Origin: Chloroflexota bacterium
GTDB lineage: Bacteria > Chloroflexota > Limnocylindria > QHBO01
Reading direction: 5' to 3'
DNA length: 15,266 nt
Assembly (NCBI GenBank): GCA_005880165.1
Contig: VBJP01000090.1
Span: forward strand, 1-15,266
The notes beneath the pieces were generated by a model, which saw only the letters and a program-made list of their open reading frames with translations, was not told the origin of the DNA and ran no database searches. Each line of letters starts with the position of its first letter. Within the stretch, counting starts at the first letter, position 1. The translations under genes were made by a program, and so were the position numbers. Of this stretch, positions 7,582 to 14,086 are shown piece after piece.

Positions 7582-7659
7582 GCTTGGCAGCCTACCGCGA
7601 GGACGCGCCTACTATTCCTGCCGCACAGCAACCCGATCCGCGACCAGCAGGAGACCGAT

Positions 7660-8040
7660 ATGAACTTCAACAGCATCCTGATCGGGTCGGAAGACCCGGA
7701 GCGCCTCGTCGACTACTACACCAAGCTGCTCGGCGCGCCGACGATGTCCGACAGCGGATACACAGGCTGGCAAATCGGGTCGGGCTTCGTGACCGTGGGA
7801 CCCCATAGCGAGGTCCATGGCAAGAACGCAGCGCCCGGCCGCCTCATCTGGAACATCGAGACGCCCGACGTCAAGGGCGACTTCGAGCGGCTGAAGGCGG
7901 CCGGCGCGATCGTCGTCCGCGAGCCTTACGAGTTCGAGGAGGCCCCGGGTTCATCGATCGCGACGCTCGCCGACCCGGACGACAACTACTTTCAGCTGGT
8001 CAGCCCGATGGGCCCGGATGCACCAGGTGGAGCTCAGTAG
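7660..8040 (+). CDS. VOC-superfamily (glyoxalase-fold) protein
   Basis: This small soluble protein of 126 residues has one VOC unit pair: MNFNSILIGSEDPERLVDYYTKLLG at the start, IWNIETPDVKGDFERLKAAGA in the middle, and LADPDDNYFQLVSP at the end. The family holds glyoxalases, ring-cleaving dioxygenases and antibiotic-binding resistance proteins. The usual first metal ligand (often His near residue 5-8) and last ligand (usually Glu) are not obvious here, with Ile/Leu/Ile at the first place and Gln at the last, so a metal-free binding protein is possible. AGGAG at 7649-7653 sits six bases before the ATG, a strong start; the open frame upstream to 7441 is overlap with the divergent MFS gene. Its stop overlaps the end of the CapA-like gene by seven bases. 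Confidence 0.88.
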   Translation: MNFNSILIGSEDPERLVDYYTKLLGAPTMSDSGYTGWQIGSGFVTVGPHSEVHGKNAAPGRLIWNIETPDVKGDFERLKAAGAIVVREPYEFEEAPGSSIATLADPDDNYFQLVSPMGPDAPGGAQ

Positions 8041-9659
8041 CTGACGGTCGAGTTCTTCCAGATCCGCTCGAGGACGTAGTGACCGTCGCCTTGCGGATCG
8101 GTGAGGGACGGCCGGGCCTCGAGGATCATGACGTAGGGGTGGAGCCGGACGTTCACGAGGGTCTTGCCGCGGAACGTCATGTCGAGGATGACGCCCTCCT
8201 GGGTCTCCTGCCACCACGGCTGCCCGTACATGTAGTTGCCGGGACCTGCGTCGACCAGGCTGACGCCATTCTTGTGCTGGCGCAGGAACATCCCGCCGGC
8301 CAGGTGCAGGCCGCCGCCGATGACCTGGTCGCATCCGGCCTGGTCCATCCAGTCCAGAGCCCTCTTCTGAGACGGCCACAGGTCCGGGTGGTATTCGTCG
8401 CCGCCCCACCACTGGGGCTCGCACATGACCAGGTCGGCGCCGCCGGCGCGCGCGTTTCGGACGGCCGCGTTGACGTTCGCCTGCGTGAGCCACGCGACGC
8501 CCGGCGTGGTTGGCCCGGCATGCGCGGGGCCGGTGACTTCATTCCAGGACACGAACGCCACCTTCAAGCCGGCAACCCTGACGTACGCCGGCTGAAGCGC
8601 CTGATCGAGGTTCATCCCGAGGCCGGTGTGCGGGATTCGGTGCTTGTCGAGGAGTTGGACCGTCGAGGCGATGCCCGCAACGCCACGATCGCTCTGGTGG
8701 TCGGCTGCCAGAAACACCGCATCGATGCCGAGCAGATTTTTCCACCGTGGCAGAAGCTCCTCCGGCACGGCCAGGCTCGGCGGGCCGTTGAGGCTTGGCG
8801 CCCACCGACTCGTGGGCAGGATCGGGCATTTGTGGTCGCCGAGTGCGACATCGGATCGCTTGGTGATGCTTGCGGTGAGCCCGGGATGACCGGTGTCAAC
8901 CGGACGGATGATCGGGAACTGGGAGATGCCCGGAGGTGGGTTCGGGTTCAGGAATGGTCCGCCCGTGTAGCGGGCCGTCCCGCCGTCGAACACCCAATCC
9001 CAGCCTTTGCCGAGGGTAACGGCCTGATACGCGCCCAGCCGATCCGCGCACATGCTGCCGACCGACGTTAGCGTCCAAACCTGCGAGGCGCGGTAGGCGA
9101 GCCAGCTCGGCTTGAGTGCCTCGGCGCCCTGCCCGCCAGCGATGCCGACCACCGGGTAGCGCAGCGCACGCGCCGCCTTGTCGCCAAATAGGTCCGCCCC
9201 AAACAGCCCAAATGGTCCGTTGCCCGCGATGGGCAGCACCTTGGTAGCGGGCTCGACGAGCCCTGGCGGCAGGAGCGCGACCAGCTTCTGGTTGGCGCCG
9301 ATCGCACTCATGATCTTGGCTGCCGGGATGCATCGTTCGGTGGCGGTGAGCGCCGGATGGCTGACGGTCACCCCACAGGGCACCACGAGCTTGCCGCTGG
9401 CCGCGAGCTTGGTCAGCTCACTGAGGGCAATGACCGATTTCAGGTTGGTGATGCCCGTGACGACCGCGAGCGGGAACTTCGTCGGAGGTCTGGTGGCGGT
9501 CGGGCTCGGGGTGGGCGCGGGCGAGATCGACGGGGTCGCGGTGGCGGATGGCGAAGGGTCGGGCGTGAGAGTGGGGCCAAGGCAGCCGGCCAGGAGCACG
9601 GCAGAGGCCACGGCGGCCGCCAGAGCGAGACCCCGCGGCCGTGATGAGTGAGTCGACAC
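8034..9659 (-). CDS. CapA-superfamily lipoprotein with altered metal site and extra N-terminal domain
   Basis: From GTG 9659 this is 541 residues. A lipoprotein signal ends in L-L-A-G-C (Cys 26), followed by a Pro/Ser/Thr-rich linker (about 30-60), then an unrecognised region of about 125 residues (62-185). Residues about 196-520 follow the CapA (poly-gamma-glutamate capsule, metallophosphatase-like) plan: LTSVGSMCADRLG, KRSDVALGDHKCPI, VFLAADHQSDRG, RIPHTGLGMNLDQA, PQWWGGDEYHPD and VIGGGLHLAGG. In typical CapA these read G-D, N-L-E, N-N-H, H-x-G-x-E and G-x-H-x-H, so several expected ligands are replaced (Ser for Asp 201, Asp-His for Asn-Leu-Glu, Ala-Asp-His for Asn-Asn-His). It is anchored outside the membrane. 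ATG/GTG codons further upstream would spoil the signal peptide. It diverges from the Asp-box genes. Enzymatic function is doubtful; carbohydrate or polymer binding is possible. Confidence 0.8.
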   Translation of the reverse strand: MSTHSSRPRGLALAAAVASAVLLAGCLGPTLTPDPSPSATATPSISPAPTPSPTATRPPTKFPLAVVTGITNLKSVIALSELTKLAASGKLVVPCGVTVSHPALTATERCIPAAKIMSAIGANQKLVALLPPGLVEPATKVLPIAGNGPFGLFGADLFGDKAARALRYPVVGIAGGQGAEALKPSWLAYRASQVWTLTSVGSMCADRLGAYQAVTLGKGWDWVFDGGTARYTGGPFLNPNPPPGISQFPIIRPVDTGHPGLTASITKRSDVALGDHKCPILPTSRWAPSLNGPPSLAVPEELLPRWKNLLGIDAVFLAADHQSDRGVAGIASTVQLLDKHRIPHTGLGMNLDQALQPAYVRVAGLKVAFVSWNEVTGPAHAGPTTPGVAWLTQANVNAAVRNARAGGADLVMCEPQWWGGDEYHPDLWPSQKRALDWMDQAGCDQVIGGGLHLAGGMFLRQHKNGVSLVDAGPGNYMYGQPWWQETQEGVILDMTFRGKTLVNVRLHPYVMILEARPSLTDPQGDGHYVLERIWKNSTVSY

Positions 9660-9756
9660 CGAGCCAATCGTAGCCGCGCCCTCGGCGCACGGCTGGAATC
9701 GGCGGCCAAATGGCACGCCAATTGCTGCCTCGCGCCATCGGTGGGGCACTTCGCGC

Positions 9757-9806
9757 GACGGCAGCCTCGATCCCGTGATCAGTCATGCGTGATTGAGACG
9801 GCAGCC
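9757..9806 (+). repeat. Pair of 10-base direct repeats before the first Asp-box gene
   Basis: GACGGCAGCC occurs at 9757-9766 and again at 9797-9806, 40 bases apart start to start, in the gap between the divergent CapA-like and Asp-box genes. A shorter CGTGAT repeat (9774-9779 and 9788-9793) lies between and beside them. These may be binding sites for a regulator, or chance in GC-rich DNA. Confidence 0.3.
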
Positions 9807-9833
9807 CGCGCCTCCTGACGAGAGGCTCAATCA
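9790..9833 (+). promoter_or_regulatory. Hairpin covering the ribosome binding site of the first Asp-box gene
   Basis: TGATTGAG (9790-9797) pairs perfectly with CTCAATCA (9826-9833), ending directly before the ATG at 9834. Directly inside the right arm, GAGG (9822-9825) can pair with CCTC (9811-9814) and stack on the outer stem. This GAGG is the end of the likely Shine-Dalgarno GAGAGG (9820-9825), eight bases from the ATG. If the message starts upstream of 9790, the fold would hide the ribosome binding site. It could instead be a DNA operator. Both readings are inferred. Confidence 0.4.
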
Positions 9834-11407
9834 ATGAAACGCGTCCCGGCCGTGGTGGCAGCCACAACTCTTCTGGTTGGAGTCGTTGTCGGGGGTGTCA
9901 GCGCACGCACCCCCAGTTCGCCGGCGTACGAGGTAGCCGATGTCGGCGCCTACGGCGGAGAGCCATCGATCGTGTCCGATACGAAGGGCGTCCTGTACGA
10001 CACGACGCCGAGTGGCGGCACGATCACCTACCGCTCGACGGACCGCGGCGTCACCTGGCAGCAGGTCACGACGGCTGACCCGAACAGCGGCGACGATTGC
10101 CTCGCCACCGATCAGTCGAATGCCGTCTACTTGTGCAACCTCGCGGGGAGCGAGGGAGTCGCGCCCCTGCAGGCAGACGTCTGGAAATCCGTCAATGGCG
10201 GGACGAGCTGGACGCACGGCGCCGGTGCGCTGCCCGAATGTGGAACGAGCTGCTCGCCCTTTGGCGTCGATCGCGATTGGGTGGCAGCTTCAATCCTGTC
10301 GGGGAAGAGCACGTCCAAGGCCGAGGTCGTGCTGATGTACCACGACTTCTACGGTCCGAGCCAGATCTGGGTCAACATCTCGCACGACGGTGGTGCGACG
10401 TTCGGTACGCCGCAGGAGGTGCTCGCTGCGCCGGCTGTGACACCAGGTGCCATCACGGGCACGCTTGTCGCCCAGGGCTACACGCTTTGCAACACGGTCC
10501 CCGCGGGAGTGGGGATCGTGCCTCCGGGCAAGCCGCACGCCGGACGGATCATCGTTGGCTGGATTGCGGCGGATCTGCCGCAGATCGCGACGGGCTGTAA
10601 CGTGACAATGGCCGAGGCGTTCCACACCGTCTGGATCTCGTACTCCGATGACGGTGGCCTCACCTGGACGCCGCAACAGGCCTTCGATGCAGGCATCGGG
10701 CACGACACATCCACACCGTTCGTGGCCTTCACGCTCGATCGGCAGGGGAACCCGTACTTCGGTTTCACCGTCAATGCCAGCTCGAATCCCGTGACATGTG
10801 CCGCTGAGTCGACGGCGGGCACCGTCCAGTCTGACTCCTCGTGCGAGTACGACATGTACGTCGTGTGGTCGAGCGACGCGGTGGCGCAACGTGGGATGGG
10901 GGTGGCGGGCTCATCTCGGGCAGCGCCGCGAGGGCGTACCGCGTCAATCCGTCCTCGGAGACCGGCACGCACTTCTTCCCGGCCATCGCGGCGGGGAATC
11001 CGGGGCAGGTCGACGTGGCATACCTGCGGTCCACGACGATCGTCCCAACCGACCCGCTGGGTAAGGCGGATCCGGGCGGCTGCGCTGGGCCAGGACCGGC
11101 AAACGGCAACCCGACGACCTATCCGCCGGCCTGCGCCTGGAACCTGTACGGGGCGCAGTCGCGGAATCTGAGCAGCGGGGTCGACGCAGCCACCTGGGCT
11201 GTGACGCCGATCACGACCACGCCAATGCACATCGGCGACATCTGCAACCTTGGCATCTTCTGCTTGGCGCCAGCGTCGAACCGCAACCTCCTTGATTTCA
11301 TCATGGAGACGATCGACAACCGTGGCTGCGCGCACATCGCGTATGCGGACGACAACACGGTGAACAAGCTTCGGGTCGCGAACCAGACAGCGGGGCCGTG
11401 CCTATGA
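9834..11407 (+). pseudogene. Exported Asp-box (BNR/sialidase-like) propeller protein, frameshifted near 10878
   Basis: A Sec-type signal peptide (MKRVPAVVAATTLLVGVVVGG) with probable cleavage after VSA (24) is followed by an Asp-box beta-propeller. Asp-box turns (S-x-D-x-G-x-T-W) are seen at residues 68-75, 119-126 (SVNGGTSW), 183-190 (SHDGGATF) and 271-278 (SDDGGLTW). A fifth is split: frame one ends meaningfully at WSSD (348), and the frame two bases later resumes with GGATWDGGGGLISG, then HFFPAIAAGN, DVAYLRST and a Cys-rich tail to the stop at 11407. One missing base at about 10878 explains it; restored, the protein is 524 residues, close to its neighbour. The family includes sialidases and other secreted glycan-binding propellers; I see no complete sialidase catalytic set. 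The neighbouring Asp-box gene begins 34 bases later, so they were probably one unit. Sequencing error cannot be excluded. Confidence 0.82.
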
Positions 11408-11441
11408 GACCAGCGAAATGACCATGAGTGAGGCCCATCCA

Positions 11442-13043
11442 ATGCGCCTTCGTTCACCCGCTGTTGCATGCCTCGTTGCGGGCCTTGTCACGGCCATAGC
11501 GGTCGCGCCTTCTGTTGCCGCGGGCGACTATGCAACCGACGTCGACGGAGTCATCAACGTCCAGGCCTCGACCACCCCGATTGTTCAGGCATGCCCGGCG
11601 AACGCGCCGTGGCTTCGCGATCCGAACGTGTGCGCCAGCCGCTGGTCCACATTCGCCAACGACAAGAGTGAGAGCGATCTCGCGGTGGATCCGACCGATC
11701 CAGCTCACATCGTGGGCATGTCGAAGGCCTTCTTCTCGCCCAAGGACTACCTATTCGAGCTCGTCTGGTACGACTCCACCGACGGCGGCCAGACCTGGCA
11801 GAGCGGCATCTTGCCCGGCTATGAGGAGTGGATGGACACCACCGATCCGGTGGTTGCCTTCGACGCGTTGGGCAACTTGTACGCGCTCGTGCTTCCCTTC
11901 AATTTCGTCATCGAGCCTTCCGGCGACCACAACTGGGACGTCGGCCACGTCAACCCAAAGGGTTTGAACGATGCCATCTACCTCTCACGCTCCATGAAGG
12001 CCGATGGCGCAGTCGGCCGGGACTGGGAGGCCCCGGTCCTCCTCGCCACCTACCACGCCAGCGGCCTCGGCATCACCGCCGACAAGCAGTGGGTAGGGGC
12101 GGACATCTTCGGCAAGCATCCCGGCTCGGTGTACGCGTCGTGGATCGTTTTCGACGGGGTCGCGCTCAACACGGTGGTCTCGGTGTCGACAGACTTTGGC
12201 GCGCACTTCACCTCGCCGCGGGTCATCAGCTCGGCCACCAAGCCGAAGTTCAACGGGGACCCCTATGTCTTCGAGGGGCCAGAAGGCAACGTGTACGTGG
12301 CGTACGACACCCTGCCGCCGAAGCAGAGCTACACCACCGGCGGGTTCCAGGTGGTGGTCTCTCACGACAACGGCCAGACGTGGTCGAAGCCGGGGCAGCA
12401 GGTCACGACGAGCGTCGGGCCCACTCCGTACCTTCCAGATACCTTCCGCGACGGGACGCCGTACTCGATGACGGTGAACCCAGCCAACGGCAACCTGCTG
12501 CTCGCCTACGAGAATTACGACCGATCGATCCCGAAGGGGGACATCTGGCTGACCCAGTCCACCGATGAGGGCAAGACGTGGGCAAAGCCGGTCCAGGTGA
12601 ATGACCCAGCGGCGGCTGGTGACACCTTTCAGCAGAAGGTCTTCGCTGCGCCAAACGGGGAGTTCGCGGTGGCGTTCTATGACCGTCGGCTAGCCTGTCC
12701 GACGAACGACCCCATTGCGGGCAACATCGGCCGCATCAACACCTGCATCGACGTTACCGTCCAAGCCTATGCATCCGATGCGACGCAGCTCGGCGGCAAC
12801 CGCCGTGCAACGCTTGAGACCTGGGATCCGAATGTCGTGCCGCCCCAGCAGGGCGGGCTCTCCGGCACCGGCACCTTCATCGGCGACTACTTTGGCGGAG
12901 CGATGACTTCGGGTGACGCAGGCACCTTCGTGCACCTGCTCTTCGTCTCGACTTCGCCGGACTACCAGGCCGGAGCCGTCGCAGGCGGTGGTTTCGCGCC
13001 TCCCTACCAGCAACAGATCTACGCGCAGGTGCCCGTACCCTGA
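11442..13043 (+). CDS. Exported Asp-box (BNR/sialidase-like) beta-propeller protein
   Basis: From ATG 11442 this is 533 residues: a signal peptide (MRLRSPAVACLVAGLVTAIAV, probable cut after SVAA, about residue 27), then a secreted propeller. Asp-box turns are STDGGQTW (112-119), STDFGAHF (249-256), SHDNGQTW (307-314) and STDEGKTW (373-380), with blade strands between, such as DPVVAFDALGNLYALVL and DPYVFEGPEGNVYVAYDTL. Later FAVAFYDRRL and GTFIGDYFGG resemble the end blades of sialidase-like proteins. Asp-box proteins include sialidases, endoglycosidases and photosystem-type assembly factors; no clear Arg triad of a sialidase is identified, so glycosidase activity is uncertain. ATG 11442 is chosen because GAGG lies eight bases upstream; ATG 11418 or 11424 would lengthen the N-terminus by a few residues. 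It directly follows the frameshifted propeller gene and is a diverged partner, not a copy. Its end faces the GntR gene 37 bases away. Confidence 0.85.
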   Translation: MRLRSPAVACLVAGLVTAIAVAPSVAAGDYATDVDGVINVQASTTPIVQACPANAPWLRDPNVCASRWSTFANDKSESDLAVDPTDPAHIVGMSKAFFSPKDYLFELVWYDSTDGGQTWQSGILPGYEEWMDTTDPVVAFDALGNLYALVLPFNFVIEPSGDHNWDVGHVNPKGLNDAIYLSRSMKADGAVGRDWEAPVLLATYHASGLGITADKQWVGADIFGKHPGSVYASWIVFDGVALNTVVSVSTDFGAHFTSPRVISSATKPKFNGDPYVFEGPEGNVYVAYDTLPPKQSYTTGGFQVVVSHDNGQTWSKPGQQVTTSVGPTPYLPDTFRDGTPYSMTVNPANGNLLLAYENYDRSIPKGDIWLTQSTDEGKTWAKPVQVNDPAAAGDTFQQKVFAAPNGEFAVAFYDRRLACPTNDPIAGNIGRINTCIDVTVQAYASDATQLGGNRRATLETWDPNVVPPQQGGLSGTGTFIGDYFGGAMTSGDAGTFVHLLFVSTSPDYQAGAVAGGGFAPPYQQQIYAQVPVP

Positions 13044-13080
13044 GCCGTCGGCCGGACCACGCCGCTGCACGCTGACCAGG

Positions 13081-13965
13081 TCAGGCGACGTTCGGCGACG
13101 GCCTCTGCGATTGTCGCTCCGACGGTCTGTCCACGGTGGCATCCGTCCGCCGAGAACCACTGCTGCGGGGTTGGCGGTGCGGCACCCCGCGGCGTCGCAG
13201 GCGTAGCTGGACCCGGTATCGGTCGCCCCGCATGACCGATTTCGTGTATTCGATCGGTCGTCCGCCGCTCCAGCCGATGCGCTCGACGATCAGACCCGGG
13301 GAGCCCGGCGGGAGCTCAAGGTGTCCCGCAGTCTTCGCGTCGACGCTGGCCACGATGAACGTCTCCTCTGCCTCTTCGATGACCGCGCCGTAGCGGGCTT
13401 CGAGCTGCTCATACAGCGAGGCTGTGCCGAAGTCCGCCGTCTCCAGCCCTGGAAACTCGCGGGCTGGTAGATAGGCAAGCTGGAGCCCTATCGGCTCATC
13501 GTCGCCGAGGCGCAGACGCTCAAGCCGCACTACCGGTTCGCCTTCGACGATATCGAGGCGCCGCGCAACATCTTCGTCGGCCGGCAGGACGCCAATGGAC
13601 AGCACGCGTGAGCTGGCCCTAAGCCCACGCGCCCGCATCTCCGCGCTGAACGATGTCAGCTCATGCGGACCCGCGGTGATGGTGGGATCCCGCACGAATG
13701 AGCCCCGTCCCCGTTCGCGCAGAATCAGGCCCTCCTGCGTGAGCTCGGCGAGGGGCTGTCTGATCGTGATACGGCTCGCACCGTAGCGCGCCACGAGATC
13801 CATCTCGCTCGGCAATCGACGCCCTGGGCCCCACATGCCCGATACGATCGGCTCCCTGAGGCTGTTCGCAACCTGGTGGTAGAGCGGGATCTGGCTTGCA
13901 CGCGAGACGCGTCGGAGCCCATCGCCACCCACCACGTCCACCTCGAATGCGCTTGCAGGTGTCAT
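13081..13965 (-). CDS. GntR-family (HutC/UTRA type) transcriptional regulator
   Basis: This 294-residue protein has an N-terminal GntR winged helix, QIPLYHQVANSLREPIVSG then RRLPSEMDLVARYGASRITIRQPLAELTQEGLILRERGRGSFV, and a C-terminal UTRA effector domain (ASSRVLSIGVLPADEDVARRLD, VVRLERLRLGDDEPIGLQLAYLPARE). The end, IEYTKSVMRGDRYRVQL, is a typical UTRA finish; the Arg-rich tail after it is unusual. HutC-type regulators sense sugars, sugar phosphates or amino acid derivatives, and usually repress a neighbouring uptake operon. The gene diverges from a sugar-type ABC binding protein. ATG 13965 lies inside a perfect palindrome; a GTG at 13935 with GAGG five bases upstream is an alternative start that would free the operator from the coding region. 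The ligand is not readable. Confidence 0.88.
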   Translation of the reverse strand: MTPASAFEVDVVGGDGLRRVSRASQIPLYHQVANSLREPIVSGMWGPGRRLPSEMDLVARYGASRITIRQPLAELTQEGLILRERGRGSFVRDPTITAGPHELTSFSAEMRARGLRASSRVLSIGVLPADEDVARRLDIVEGEPVVRLERLRLGDDEPIGLQLAYLPAREFPGLETADFGTASLYEQLEARYGAVIEEAEETFIVASVDAKTAGHLELPPGSPGLIVERIGWSGGRPIEYTKSVMRGDRYRVQLRLRRRGVPHRQPRSSGSRRTDATVDRPSERQSQRPSPNVA

Positions 13966-13981
13966 AAGGTTATGACATGAT
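13953..13981 (+). promoter_or_regulatory. Candidate promoter of the ABC substrate-binding gene
   Basis: TTGCAG (13953-13958) and CATGAT (13976-13981) are 17 bases apart. The palindrome at 13960-13977 fills the space between them and touches the -10, a classic place for a repressor to block polymerase. Transcription would begin near 13988, leaving a leader of about 100 bases before the ATG at 14087. Both boxes match consensus only partly. Confidence 0.4.
13960..13977. promoter_or_regulatory. Palindromic operator, probably for the adjacent GntR regulator
   Basis: TGTCATAAGGTTATGACA has two perfect 8-base arms around a GG centre. It lies between the divergent GntR gene and the substrate-binding gene, overlapping the GntR ATG at 13965. 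GntR-family proteins bind short palindromes of this length as dimers. The arrangement suggests simultaneous autoregulation and repression of uptake, lifted by the substrate. Confidence 0.75.
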
Positions 13982-14086
13982 CCTCGGACGGGCAAGCCGC
14001 TGTATGGCGGGCAGGCTTCATGCCTTTCTCGAGGCAGCGGCGTCGGAGCACGCGCCCCGGATCGGACGCGCAGCGAGGAGTGTGCA

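Noticed and set aside
7582..7659. A full promoter for the VOC gene
   Set aside because: TACTAT (7610-7615) is a fair -10, but the only -35-like box (TTGGCA, 7584-7589) is 20 bases away, too far to call.
10870..10890. Programmed ribosomal frameshift in the first Asp-box gene
   Set aside because: No slippery heptamer or following stem is evident at the junction, and Asp-box proteins are not known for this; a one-base loss or sequence error is simpler.
13044..13103. Terminator between the second Asp-box gene and the GntR gene
   Set aside because: CTGACC-A-GGTCAG (13072-13084) is a palindrome with too small a loop, and GCCGTCG/CGACGGC (13044-13050 and 13096-13102) are too far apart, with no T-run; support is too weak.
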